Assembly (NCBI GenBank): GCA_024998565.1 | Contig: JACOEM010000004.1 | Span: forward strand, 124,001-188,000 | Length of the DNA stretch: 64,000 nucleotides | Direction of reading: 5' to 3' | Source: Nitrospira sp. | Lineage (GTDB): Bacteria > Nitrospirota > Nitrospiria > Nitrospirales > Nitrospiraceae | In this document: in pieces, positions 44,420 through 53,315 of the stretch | Numbering within the stretch: the stretch's first letter is position 1 | Layout: every line of letters starts with the position of its first letter | Translations under genes and position numbers: made by a program | The notes under the pieces: generated by a model | What the model saw: the letters and a program-made list of their open reading frames with translations, nothing else | What the model was told of the DNA's origin: nothing | Database searches by the model: none

Positions 44420-44851
44420 ATGCTGAACAACCAGTTGGTGATCTCCGATGTGACCGGCCCCTTTCGTGAGCCGCGGGAGCCGGTCTTGTCCTATGACTAT
44501 TCGATCCAGCGGGCGACCTGGGCGGCGACCCATGCCGTTCGGGTCAAGATTGCCCAGGCGGAGGAGTTGGACTATGTGAAGGAGAAGTTGCTGGGCACGA
44601 TCACCGGGAGCCCCGGGCAACAGCTGATGCTGAATAAATTTCTGTCCCGCAAGATCGGTGACCAGAAGGTTCGGATCGCCGATGCCGAAGGGTGGTTAAA
44701 AGAACGCGGTGATGTGTTGGTGGCTCCCTTTACCGGTTCGCTCGCCCATTACTTTCCGCAACTGGAGGCCTGGGTTCAGGCGGAGCAGGATACCTTGCGG
44801 GCAGAGATCAAGAACCTGGTCGGCCTGGTAGCCAGTCCTCCGGCCGTCTGA
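44420..44851 (+). CDS. Hypothetical cytoplasmic protein
   Basis: 143 residues, AAGGAA 8 nt before the ATG. The sequence is largely helical and charged (VRVKIAQAEELDYVKEKLLG, LNKFLSRKIGDQKVRIADAE), without membrane or signal segments. No family recognised. It follows hemG by 45 nt and may share its transcript. Confidence 0.6.
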   Translation: MLNNQLVISDVTGPFREPREPVLSYDYSIQRATWAATHAVRVKIAQAEELDYVKEKLLGTITGSPGQQLMLNKFLSRKIGDQKVRIADAEGWLKERGDVLVAPFTGSLAHYFPQLEAWVQAEQDTLRAEIKNLVGLVASPPAV

Positions 44852-45230
44852 TGATTGCGCCCTCTGTGACCTTCAGTCCACTGCTCGTCCAAGATGCCAT
44901 CCGTTACTCCGAAACCAGCCTCTCATGGCATTCCCTGGCCATTCTCGCACCCGGCCGGTGCACGGCTCGGTACTCGCGCGAGGCACTCTGTCGGCCATTC
45001 TCTAACGCACAGAATCTGTGGATAAGCGTGTGAATATCAGCCGCCTCCTCGCCCAAGTCCCTCAGTAGAACGGCCCTTCAGCGGCCTGCACAAGTTTTAG
45101 GCATTGGGGTGGTCTCTATCCGGACCACTAGATGCTGTATGGGATGAAAACCCTTAAGAAGATTATGCTCGCTGCATGCGGACCTGGGGATAGCGAAGGC
45201 AGTCTGGGCCTGGAGTTTCGCGGCAGCGGC
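44852..45230. other. Non-coding stretch
   Basis: About 380 bp between convergent genes. It contains one consensus DnaA box (TGTGGATAA, 45017-45025) but no cluster, no AT-rich unwinding region and no dnaA/dnaN neighbours. Nothing else seen. Confidence 0.5.
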
Positions 45231-45845
45231 TCAAAAAATGCGTCGATATTGTTTGCTATGGACTCCGGAATCGTCGGCGAATCCCAGCGATCCGGTGTCG
45301 GGATTGCTGGTGTCGTTCAAGTCGATGCGATAGTGCCCAAGGACGTGTTCCATCGCTTCCTCGAAAGGGATGGCTTGCGGGTAGAGGTTACCCGGCGCGT
45401 GGGCGCCGCGGGCCAGGGTGCCGACCGCCTCCGGAGTCGCATATTTGGGGTCGGAAAAAATGTACAGATCGGCCACGGCCTGGTCCCCGAGTTTGTGTCC
45501 GGGGCTGGTGGCCGGCAGCATGGAGGGGAGGCTCTGAGCCAGCCGGGCCTGCTTGAATTGTTTGAGGAGACCCACCACCTGACTGGTGGTGGCCTGCGCC
45601 GGCACCACGATACTGACGGCATTAAATTCCGTCAACGTCGTCTGGACTTTATACATGACCGGGGCCGCATCCGGATCTTCGGTCGTCACCTGCGAAATCT
45701 CCGGACCGGCGGCCTGCTTTTGTTTGCCGCTGGGAACGGCCAGGTTGATCAGTAGCCACATCACCAGGATGGCTCCGAACAGGACGATGAGCGGATGAAG
45801 TCCGGCTCGTTTGCCTTCTTCGTATGGATCCTGTTCTGTGCTCAT
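45231..45845 (-). CDS. Membrane-anchored hypothetical protein
   Basis: 204 residues. A short cytoplasmic start (STEQDPYEEGKRAG) precedes one membrane segment (PLIVLFGAILVMWLLINLAV, about 18-37); the remaining ~165 residues would be periplasmic. VMYKVQTTLTEFNAVSIVVP is beta-like. No family recognised. Coupled to mazG through ATGA. Confidence 0.6.
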   Translation of the reverse strand: MSTEQDPYEEGKRAGLHPLIVLFGAILVMWLLINLAVPSGKQKQAAGPEISQVTTEDPDAAPVMYKVQTTLTEFNAVSIVVPAQATTSQVVGLLKQFKQARLAQSLPSMLPATSPGHKLGDQAVADLYIFSDPKYATPEAVGTLARGAHAPGNLYPQAIPFEEAMEHVLGHYRIDLNDTSNPDTGSLGFADDSGVHSKQYRRIF

Positions 45846-46747
45846 GGATGAGTCCTGGTCGGCTCCGTCGCGGGCGAGAGGGGAGAGACGGATTCTGCGG
45901 GTGTGGTGGATTCCCCCCGCTTCGCGGCTTCCCAGTAATGATCCATTTCCACCGTGGAGAGGTCGTTGACGCTCCGTCCGCTTCGAGCCGCCTCGCGCTC
46001 GATGAATTGGAATCGTGCGGTGAACCGGTTCGTGGCGAGACGCAGCGACTCTTCCGGATTCACTTTGATGTGCCGGGCGACGTTGACCAGGGAAAACAGC
46101 AGGTCGCCCAATTCCGCGGCCATTTCCGGGGTGGGCTCCGGCTTGGGTTCGGCAGCGGAGGGCTGCGCAGCCGCGTCGGTGATCGCGTGCTTGAGTTCCC
46201 CGATTTCTTCTTCCACTTTGCCGAGCACGGCCGCCAGGCCCTGCGGGCTGTCCGGCCAGTCGAACCCAACCCGCGCGGCGCGAACCTGCGCCTGGTAGGC
46301 GCGAAGTAGGGCCGGGAGCGCTTGCGGAATGTCATGCAGGACCGAATCCGGTTTGCCGGCATTCTTGCGTTCGGCCCGTTTGATATCTTCCCACCGATGG
46401 ACGACCTGGTCGGAATTGAGTGAGGACTGACCGTTCGCCCCGTCACCGAACACGTGAGGATGGCGGCGTACGAGCTTGTCGCTCAACTGTTCCAAGACGT
46501 CGTCGATGGTGAAGGTGCCCGCTTCAGTGCCGATCTGGCTGTGAAACAACACCTGCAACAGGACGTCGCCCAGTTCCTCCTTCAGCTTGGCGAAATCCTG
46601 CCGGTCGATGGTGTCGAGGGCTTCATAGGTTTCTTCGATCAGGTAGGGCTTGAGGGATTCGTGGGTCTGCTTGCGATCCCAGGGGCAACCGCCCGGCGCC
46701 CGAAGCCTGGCCATGATGGCCACGACATTATCGAAACGTGCTGACAT
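45842..46747 (-). CDS. mazG: Nucleoside triphosphate pyrophosphohydrolase
   Basis: 301 residues. The N-terminal MazG domain has LRAPGGCPWDRKQTHESLKP, EETYEALDTID and LKEELGDVLLQVLFHSQ, the EEx(12-28)ExxD magnesium-binding pattern; a second copy of the domain follows (KVEEEIGELKHAI, ELGDLLFSLVNVARH). It hydrolyses NTPs to NMP and pyrophosphate, a house-cleaning or stringent-response role. GGAGG precedes the ATG. Confidence 0.9.
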   Translation of the reverse strand: MSARFDNVVAIMARLRAPGGCPWDRKQTHESLKPYLIEETYEALDTIDRQDFAKLKEELGDVLLQVLFHSQIGTEAGTFTIDDVLEQLSDKLVRRHPHVFGDGANGQSSLNSDQVVHRWEDIKRAERKNAGKPDSVLHDIPQALPALLRAYQAQVRAARVGFDWPDSPQGLAAVLGKVEEEIGELKHAITDAAAQPSAAEPKPEPTPEMAAELGDLLFSLVNVARHIKVNPEESLRLATNRFTARFQFIEREAARSGRSVNDLSTVEMDHYWEAAKRGESTTPAESVSPLSPATEPTRTHP

Positions 46748-46878
46748 GCGATCCCCTCCGTCGCGCCACTCTAACTGAGTTTTTCAGCACCTTCAACGGG
46801 GCCTCTCGTCTTGCGCCTCTTCAGGCCCTGTGGTAGGGTACAGCCCTGCATTTTCCATTAGTTGATCGGAGGTTTTTT

Positions 46879-47307
46879 ATGGGTGATGACAAGGAGCAAG
46901 GATTCGTCATCCGCGATCGTCGAGGACGGGGTGAAGATGTCCCTCCACCGGCTCAGGCGGCTACGCCTCCGGCAGCAGAGCCCTCGGCCTCCGCACCTCA
47001 TCATGACCATGATGCCGATTCTCATACGCATGCAGGACATTTGCCGGTCAACTTTTCCTCCTTCGTCATCTCCATGGGGAGTTCGGCTCTGATGCTGATG
47101 GGGGAGCAACTCGATCCTCAGCAGCCAGCCATGCCGCTGAACCTTCCTCAAGCCAAAGAAATCATCGATCTACTGTCCATGTTGGAAGAAAAAACGAAGG
47201 GCAACCTCACTCCGGACGAGCAGGTCGTGATGAAAGACATGCTCTATGCCTTGAGGATGAAATTCGTCAGTTTGACCTCCGGGAAATCGACGCTTCACAC
47301 CCCGTAG
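46879..47307 (+). CDS. DUF1844-domain protein
   Basis: 142 residues. The first ~60 are disordered, rich in Pro, Ala and His (HHDHDADSHTHAGH, possibly metal-binding). The rest is DUF1844: NFSSFVISMGSSALMLMGEQ, NLPQAKEIIDLLSMLEEKTK and TPDEQVVMKDMLYALRMKF. The family is widespread but uncharacterised. CGGAGG stands 6 nt before the ATG. Single gene, divergent from mazG. Confidence 0.75.
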   Translation: MGDDKEQGFVIRDRRGRGEDVPPPAQAATPPAAEPSASAPHHDHDADSHTHAGHLPVNFSSFVISMGSSALMLMGEQLDPQQPAMPLNLPQAKEIIDLLSMLEEKTKGNLTPDEQVVMKDMLYALRMKFVSLTSGKSTLHTP

Positions 47308-47514
47308 CCCCGTGAGTTGCTTCAGCGAGCCGTCCTGCTTTGCGGTGTCGGTCCTTCCTTCGGGTGATACTGTGTCCTGCAATGCTCCTGCTCCCGGCCG
47401 TTATGCTCGATGAAGCGAGGGTCGGGTTCCGCGCGCCCTCTTTTGAGACTCCACCTGGAATTGGTTATAGTGAGGCAGGATCGAATGGGCCGGGCGTGAG
47501 TCGGAGTATCGAGA

Positions 47515-49812
47515 ATGCCTGAATCGACGGATATGACGAAGCTCATCCCCCCGGGGGTGCTACGGGAGAAAGAGCCGTCGACGCCTGCCTCCATCGAGAG
47601 CGAGCGGCGGAAGCGTCATGTTCGGCCCGTGTGGATCGTCCTGATCCTGCTCCTGCCCTGTCTCGCCCTCACCTTTTACTACGCTCAAATGGCGGTGCCG
47701 GTCGGGGAGGAGTCGGATTCCTTTCTCCCCAGCACCGGGTATGCCTTCGTGCTGCTGCTGGTCAATCTCGACTTGATCGGCTTCGTCGTCCTGACGCTGC
47801 TCCTCTCGCGCAATCTCATCAAAGCCTATTTCGAACGGCGACATCGGCTCGTTGGGTCGGGGTTCCGCGCGAAGTTGGTCGCCGCCTTCATCGGCTTTTC
47901 CCTGATTCCCACCGTGCTCCTGGCCCTGGTGGCCAGCGGCCTGGTCAACAAGGCGGTCGATGTCTGGTTCAACGACCAGATCGAGCACGTGATGAAGGAT
48001 TCTTACGAGGTGGCGCGTATGCACCATGCCGGTCATGTGTCCCTGGCGATCAACAGCGCACGCGCCATCAGCCACGAGATTTTTCGCGAGGAGTTGCTCT
48101 TGCCCGAGCAGCGGGATTTGCTGGTTGCGGCGATCGCCCGGAAGCGCGCGGAATATGCCACGGCCGGGATCGAGGTGTTTTCCTCGAAGATGGAAACGTT
48201 GACCAAGTCGCTGGATCCAGAGGTGCCGGTGGCGGTGCTCGATCTGCCGATCGGCCAACTGGTGCTACAGGTGATCAACGGCAAGCAGGAACTCACGTCC
48301 GTCCAGGAAGCACAGACGGGACGGCTCGTGAGGGCCGGTGTCCCGATCGCCTCCAGCATCCGCCGTGGGGAAATCGACGGGGTGGTGGTGGTCGATGCCT
48401 ATGTGCCGGAGTCGTTGCTCGGCAAGATGGAGAGCATCGGGCGTCAATATACCGAATACAAACAGATGAAGGCGATGAAGAACCCCATCAAGGCAGGCGC
48501 GTATCTGCTGGTGGCGGTCATCACGGTCATGATTCTGTTCAGTGCGACCTGGTTCGGGTTTTATGTGGCGCGTGGCATTACCGTGCCGATTCAACGGTTG
48601 GCCGAGGCGACGGAGGCGATCGCTCAAGGGGATTTGTCCGTGCGCATCGAAGCCAAGGCGACGGATGAGATCGGCACCCTGGTCGAATCCTTCAATCGCA
48701 TGACCGCCGATCTGCAGAGCAGCAAAACGAAGGTGGAAGAAGCGAACGTCTCGCTTCGGCAATCCAACCTCGAGCTGGATCGTCGACGCGCTTACATTGA
48801 AACGGTGGTGGATACGATCGCCGCGGGACTGCTCTCCATCGACCGGCAGGGGATCATTACCACCTTCAATCCCTCTGCGGAGCGTATGCTGGGATTGTGG
48901 GCCGATCGGTTTCGGGGCCGGTCCGCCAACGAGGTGTTCAAGGAATACAAACTGGATCTGTTCCAGTCCGTCTACGATCGGATGCTGGTCGATCAGCGAG
49001 ACAATATTGCGCTCGAAGGACAGTTGGATTTGCAGGGGCGGTTTCTGACCATCGGGGTGCATTGCTCCCGCATGAAGGATGAGTCGAACAAGGACCTCGG
49101 GTTCGTGCTGATTTTCGAAGACCTCTCAGAATTGATCAAGGCACAGAAGGCAGCGGCCTGGCGAGAGGTCGCGCAACGGATCGCTCATGAGATCAAAAAT
49201 CCGTTGACGCCTATTCAGCTCTCGGCGCAACGGCTGCGAAAAAAGTTCCAGGATAAGGCTCCGGATTTCGATCGCATCTGCGACGAGTCCACGCAAGTCA
49301 TCATCAACGAAGTCGGCAGCCTCAAACAAATGCTGGACGAGTTCTCGAAGTTTGCGCGGATGCCGGCCCCGCACATGACGGTGAACTCGCTGGATGATGT
49401 GGTGAAAGAAGTGGTGGCGCTGTATGACAGCGCGCATCGCGAAGTGGAATGCGTGGTGACGCTCGATCCGGATCTGCCGCTCTTCAATTTCGATCGGGAA
49501 CAGATCAAGCGTGTCCTCGTCAATCTGTGCGATAACGGGATCCACGCGATGAACCACAAGGGACATCTGTGGATCACGACCCGGTATGACACGAAACAGC
49601 GTCGCGCGGTCGTCACGGTGGCGGATGAAGGGACGGGTATCGCGCCGGAGGATCAAGAGAAATTGTTCGTGCCCTATTTTTCCCGGAAGAAAACGGGGAC
49701 CGGGCTGGGACTGGCGATCGTGCGGCGGATTGTGACCGATCACGACGGCCAGATTCACGCCGGAAACCATCAGCCCAAAGGGGCCTTGTTCACGTTCGAA
49801 TTGCCGGTGTGA
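47515..49812 (+). CDS. ntrY: Sensor histidine kinase, NtrY type
   Basis: 765 residues. Three N-terminal membrane segments (about 37-58, 75-97, 118-142), a ~180-residue extracytoplasmic sensor region, a fourth segment (about 325-348), HAMP, a PAS domain (YIETVVDTIAAGLLSIDRQG), HisKA with phospho-acceptor His in REVAQRIAHEIKNPLTP, and HATPase_c (NLCDNGIHAMN, ADEGTGIAPEDQ, KKTGTGLGLAIVRR). This is the NtrY layout. It would phosphorylate the adjacent NtrX, in nitrogen/redox or envelope control. GGAG lies 8 nt before the ATG. Confidence 0.85.
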   Translation: MPESTDMTKLIPPGVLREKEPSTPASIESERRKRHVRPVWIVLILLLPCLALTFYYAQMAVPVGEESDSFLPSTGYAFVLLLVNLDLIGFVVLTLLLSRNLIKAYFERRHRLVGSGFRAKLVAAFIGFSLIPTVLLALVASGLVNKAVDVWFNDQIEHVMKDSYEVARMHHAGHVSLAINSARAISHEIFREELLLPEQRDLLVAAIARKRAEYATAGIEVFSSKMETLTKSLDPEVPVAVLDLPIGQLVLQVINGKQELTSVQEAQTGRLVRAGVPIASSIRRGEIDGVVVVDAYVPESLLGKMESIGRQYTEYKQMKAMKNPIKAGAYLLVAVITVMILFSATWFGFYVARGITVPIQRLAEATEAIAQGDLSVRIEAKATDEIGTLVESFNRMTADLQSSKTKVEEANVSLRQSNLELDRRRAYIETVVDTIAAGLLSIDRQGIITTFNPSAERMLGLWADRFRGRSANEVFKEYKLDLFQSVYDRMLVDQRDNIALEGQLDLQGRFLTIGVHCSRMKDESNKDLGFVLIFEDLSELIKAQKAAAWREVAQRIAHEIKNPLTPIQLSAQRLRKKFQDKAPDFDRICDESTQVIINEVGSLKQMLDEFSKFARMPAPHMTVNSLDDVVKEVVALYDSAHREVECVVTLDPDLPLFNFDREQIKRVLVNLCDNGIHAMNHKGHLWITTRYDTKQRRAVVTVADEGTGIAPEDQEKLFVPYFSRKKTGTGLGLAIVRRIVTDHDGQIHAGNHQPKGALFTFELPV

Positions 49813-49845
49813 ACGGCTCCTGCCGACGCGTAGTGTGGAGAAGAC

Positions 49846-51246
49846 ATGTCTGCTTCGATTCTGATCGTCGATGATGAAGTCTCTATCCTGAACTCCTTGA
49901 GCAGCATCCTGGAGGATGAAGGGTATGAGGTCAGCGTGGCCAAGAGCGGCATCGAGGCGCTCAAGCTCTGTGCCGTGAGCCCTCCCGAACTGATGATGCT
50001 GGATATCTGGATGCCCGACATGGATGGGTTGGAGACGCTCCGGCGTTTGCGGGAGCTGGTGCCTCAGACGCAGGTCATGATGATGTCTGGGCACGGGTCG
50101 ATCGAGACGGCGGTGAAGGCCATCAAGCTCGGGGCCTACGATTATATCGAAAAGCCGCTCTCGCTCGAAAACGTGACGCTACGGGTCAAGCATGCCTTGG
50201 ATCAGCACCGGCTTGAGCAGGAGAATCGGACGCTGCGCACGAAGGTGGAGCGGAAGTTCGAACTGATCGGGCAGTCACCGGCAATGCGGCAGCTCAAGCA
50301 GATTATTGAAACGGCGGGGCCCACGAACAGCCGGGTCCTGATCGGCGGCGAGAACGGAACGGGGAAGGAGCTCGTCGCCAGGGCGATCCATCAGCACAGC
50401 GCCAGGGCGAACCGCCCGTTTGTGGCGGTGAACTGCGCCGCCATCCCTGAAACCTTGATCGAGAGCGAATTGTTCGGGCACGAACGCGGGTCCTTCAGCG
50501 GCGCCACAACGATGAAGCGGGGTCAGTTCGAACAGGCCGACGGCGGGACCCTGTTCCTGGACGAAATTGCGGATATGAGTCTGAGCACCCAGGCCAAGGT
50601 CTTGCGCGCCCTTCAAGAGCAGCAATTTACGCGGGTCGGCGGGACCAAACTGATCAAGGTCGATGTACGGGTCCTGGCGGCGTCCAACAAGGATCTGCTG
50701 AAGGAAATCGAGAAGGGCACGTTCCGGGAGGACCTGTTTTACCGGCTCAACGTGGTACCGATCGTGGTGCCGACCTTGCGGGATCGCCGTGAGGATATCC
50801 CGCTGCTCGTGAAACATTTCCTCCATGTGCATGCCGAGGAGCAGGGCTTGAAGATCAAGCAAGTCTCGCCGGAGGCCATGGAGGTGTTCATGCAGTATGA
50901 ATGGCCGGGCAACATTCGCGAATTGCGTAACCTGATCGAGCGGCTCATGATCATGGTGCCAGGGCCGGTCATTGAGGCCTCGCATGCGTCGGTGGCGTTG
51001 CAGGTGCGTCCTCAGCTGTCCGCTACGCAGCAGGCGGCCGGGGCGCAGGCGCCGAATTCCCTCTTGACGAGGCACTACGACTCGCTTCGCGATGCCCGCA
51101 ATGCGTTTGAAAAGGAATTTATCGCCCGCAAGTTGCGTGAACATCATTGGAACATCTCCCGCACGGCTGAAGATCTGCAGATCGAGCGCAGCCACTTGCA
51201 TCGCAAGATTAAGTTGCTCGATGTCGAGATGCGGCCCGAGATGTAG
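49846..51246 (+). CDS. ntrX: Sigma-54-type response regulator, NtrX type
   Basis: 466 residues. Receiver domain with phospho-acceptor Asp in MMLDIWMPDMDG, AAA+ domain with GGENGTGKELVA, LFGHERGSFSGATTMKRG and GTLFLDEIADMSL, then a C-terminal Fis-type helix-turn-helix (WNISRTAEDLQIERSHLHRK). The usual sigma-54 contact loop GAFTGA reads GSFSGA here, a variant that may affect sigma-54 use. Starts 33 nt after ntrY with GGAG close to the ATG. A palindromic element follows its stop. Confidence 0.85.
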   Translation: MSASILIVDDEVSILNSLSSILEDEGYEVSVAKSGIEALKLCAVSPPELMMLDIWMPDMDGLETLRRLRELVPQTQVMMMSGHGSIETAVKAIKLGAYDYIEKPLSLENVTLRVKHALDQHRLEQENRTLRTKVERKFELIGQSPAMRQLKQIIETAGPTNSRVLIGGENGTGKELVARAIHQHSARANRPFVAVNCAAIPETLIESELFGHERGSFSGATTMKRGQFEQADGGTLFLDEIADMSLSTQAKVLRALQEQQFTRVGGTKLIKVDVRVLAASNKDLLKEIEKGTFREDLFYRLNVVPIVVPTLRDRREDIPLLVKHFLHVHAEEQGLKIKQVSPEAMEVFMQYEWPGNIRELRNLIERLMIMVPGPVIEASHASVALQVRPQLSATQQAAGAQAPNSLLTRHYDSLRDARNAFEKEFIARKLREHHWNISRTAEDLQIERSHLHRKIKLLDVEMRPEM

Positions 51247-51248
51247 CC

Positions 51249-51371
51249 GGGCTGCTGAAACAGGTCCCCAACATCGTTCTCGGCTCGAATCGATCCTCAA
51301 CCTACCCCAGAGGGTACGCCTCCGGTTCTTTCTCGCCTGCGGCCTTGTTGGATGACCTGTTTGAGCAGCCC
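51249..51371. repeat. Dispersed palindromic element, copy C
   Basis: Arms GGGCTGCTGAAACAGGTC and GACCTGTTTGAGCAGCCC pair at all but one position. CCTACCCC-AGA-GGGTACG forms the inner hairpin. It begins 2 bp after the ntrX stop. Confidence 0.75.
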
Positions 51372-51426
51372 CTGTAGTTTGACCGTTGAGAGTCACACGA
51401 AGGGTGTGAACGCGTGAGACTAATTG

Positions 51427-51456
51427 TTGACCCGCTATCAGTCAGCTCGTTAAGAT
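51427..51456 (+). promoter_or_regulatory. purM promoter
   Basis: TTGACC and TAAGAT with an 18-nt spacer. The -10 box ends 9 nt before the purM ATG and no Shine-Dalgarno lies between, as at hemE. Confidence 0.5.
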
Positions 51457-51465
51457 GCGGCCCCA

Positions 51466-52503
51466 ATGACTACCTATCGTGATGCCGGTGTCGATATCGA
51501 TGCCGGCGATGAATTCGTCGAGCGGATCAAGCCGCATGTTCGGGCGACCTTTCGCCCGGAAGTGATGACCGATCTGGGCGGCTTCGGAGGCCTGTTCCGA
51601 TTCCAGGCGAATCGCTACCAGGATCCGGTGCTCGTCTCGGGCACCGACGGAGTCGGGACCAAACTCAAAATCGCCTTTCTCATGGACAAACACGACTCGG
51701 TCGGGATCGACCTGGTGGCGATGTGTGTCAACGATATTGCCGTCAGCGGCGCAGAACCGCTCTTCTTTCTCGACTACTTTGCGACCGGGAAATTGTCATT
51801 GAAGACGGCAGAAGCCGTGGTTCGCGGGATTTCCGACGGTTGCCGCCAGGCCGGCTGCGCCCTCATCGGCGGAGAAACCGCCGAGATGCCCTCGTTCTAT
51901 GCGGAAGGCGAGTACGACCTGGCCGGTTTTGCTGTGGGGGTAGTCGATCGCCCGAAGATGATCGACGGCCGGCAGATTGTTCCCGGGGATGCCGTGATCG
52001 GGTTGGCCTCAACCGGTGTCCACAGCAACGGCTTTTCGCTGGTGCGCAAGGTGTTGTTTGAGAAAAGTCGACTGACGGTCGAGAGTGTGATGCCGGAACT
52101 CGGCGGTGCGCTGGGTGAGACCCTGCTGACGCCGACGCGGATTTATGCCAAACAGGTGCTTTCGTTGGCCGAGGCTTGCCCGATCAAGGGGATCGCGCAC
52201 ATCACCGGCGGTGGAATCACCGAGAATCTGCCACGCGTCTTTCCGGCCCGCTGTGGGGCGCGCATTCGACGAGGCTCATGGCCGGTGCTGCCGATTTTTC
52301 AGACGATTCAGGAACGCGGGAGCGTGGATCTGAGCGAGATGTACCGCGTCTTCAATATGGGCATCGGGCTGATTCTGGTCGTGGCTCCGGAACATGTCGA
52401 TAGAGTGATTGCCAAGGCCGTCGAATTAGGCGACCGGGCCTATTACATCGGCGACATGATGGCGCAGTCCACGGACGAGGGTGTGGTCGAATATGTCGGG
52501 TAA
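51466..52503 (+). CDS. purM: Phosphoribosylformylglycinamidine cyclo-ligase
   Basis: 345 residues. TYRDAGVDIDAGDEFVERIK, LVSGTDGVGTKLKIAF, GIDLVAMCVNDIAVSGAEPL, LIGGETAEMPSFY and HITGGGITENLPRV identify PurM (AIR synthase), which closes the imidazole ring in purine synthesis. Overlaps purN by 11 bp. A promoter lies just before the ATG and no ribosome site is visible. Confidence 0.9.
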   Translation: MTTYRDAGVDIDAGDEFVERIKPHVRATFRPEVMTDLGGFGGLFRFQANRYQDPVLVSGTDGVGTKLKIAFLMDKHDSVGIDLVAMCVNDIAVSGAEPLFFLDYFATGKLSLKTAEAVVRGISDGCRQAGCALIGGETAEMPSFYAEGEYDLAGFAVGVVDRPKMIDGRQIVPGDAVIGLASTGVHSNGFSLVRKVLFEKSRLTVESVMPELGGALGETLLTPTRIYAKQVLSLAEACPIKGIAHITGGGITENLPRVFPARCGARIRRGSWPVLPIFQTIQERGSVDLSEMYRVFNMGIGLILVVAPEHVDRVIAKAVELGDRAYYIGDMMAQSTDEGVVEYVG

Positions 52504-53167
52504 GTCGCCTCGATTAGTGCGGCTCGGTGTGCTCGTCTCCGGCCGGGGATCGAATCTGCAGGCAATCATCGATGCCATCGAGGCGGGGACTCTGTCGGCT
52601 GAAATCGCGGTCGTGCTCAGTAATAAGCAGGATGCCGGCGGGCTGGAGCGGGCGCGAAAGCATGGCGCGCCGGCAGTCTGGCTCGATCCGAAGCCCTATG
52701 CCGGCCGTCCGGACAGTCGCGAGGCCTACGATAAAGCGGTATTTGAGGTGTTGCAGAAACACGAAGTGGATCTCGTGCTCCTGGCCGGGTACATGAAGAT
52801 CGTCACGACCGTGCTGATCTCGGCCTACGAGAACCGGATGATGAACATTCATCCGTCCCTGCTTCCGTCGTTCCCTGGTCTGGATGTGCAGAAAAAAGCC
52901 ATCGACCACGGATGCAAAATCGCCGGTTGCACCGTGCACTTCGTGACCGAAGGGGTCGACGAGGGGCCGATCATCATTCAGGCGGCCGTGCCGATCCTCG
53001 AAGGAGATACGCCGGATACTCTGGCGACTCGCATCCTGGAACAGGAACACCGGATCTATCCTCGCGCGATTCAACTCTATGCGGAAGGCAAATTGCGCGT
53101 GGAGGGACGGCGGGTATCGGTGGCGGAGGCAGGACCGGTGGCGACAGGATTTCACAACCCCGGATAA
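52493..53167 (+). CDS. purN: Phosphoribosylglycinamide formyltransferase
   Basis: 224 residues from the ATG at 52493, inside the end of purM. LGVLVSGRGSNLQAIIDAI, LVLLAGYMKIVTTVLI, MMNIHPSLLPSFPG (catalytic Asn and His) and GCTVHFVTEGVDEGPII (catalytic Asp) are the PurN signature. It uses 10-formyl-tetrahydrofolate to formylate GAR. Co-translated with purM. Confidence 0.9.
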   Translation: MSGKSPRLVRLGVLVSGRGSNLQAIIDAIEAGTLSAEIAVVLSNKQDAGGLERARKHGAPAVWLDPKPYAGRPDSREAYDKAVFEVLQKHEVDLVLLAGYMKIVTTVLISAYENRMMNIHPSLLPSFPGLDVQKKAIDHGCKIAGCTVHFVTEGVDEGPIIIQAAVPILEGDTPDTLATRILEQEHRIYPRAIQLYAEGKLRVEGRRVSVAEAGPVATGFHNPG

Positions 53168-53217
53168 AGTCTTGCGCCGATCTGTAACTTCGTATGGAGA
53201 CCCGGGCTCCGGTTGTG

Positions 53218-53223
53218 TATAAT
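53218..53223 (+). promoter_or_regulatory. tRNA-Ala promoter -10
   Basis: Perfect TATAAT 16 nt before the tRNA 5' end; no clear -35 at the expected place. Confidence 0.4.
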
Positions 53224-53239
53224 GCCGCGTGAGAGTTGT

Positions 53240-53315
53240 GGGGGGCTAGCTCAGTTGGGAGAGCACTACGTTCGCAACGTAGGGGTCGGGGGTTCAACTC
53301 CCCTGCCCTCCACCA
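53240..53315 (+). tRNA. tRNA-Ala (anticodon CGC)
   Basis: 76 nt with encoded CCA. Acceptor GGGGGGC pairs with GCCCTCC (one G-T), D arm GCTC/GAGC, anticodon stem CTACG/CGTAG around TTCGCAA giving anticodon CGC for GCG codons, and T arm GGGG/CCCC with TTCAA. The 3' half from 53294 also encodes the last codons of the serine recombinase on the other strand. Confidence 0.95.
53294..53315. other. Probable attachment-site core at the tRNA 3' end
   Basis: The recombinase reading frame enters the tRNA and stops in its T loop, so the integration crossover probably lies here. A second copy of the tRNA 3' end was not found in the window. Confidence 0.45.

Noticed and set aside
45017..45025. Consensus DnaA box TGTGGATAA
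   Set aside because: Single copy, no AT-rich unwinding region, no dnaA or dnaN nearby; not an origin.
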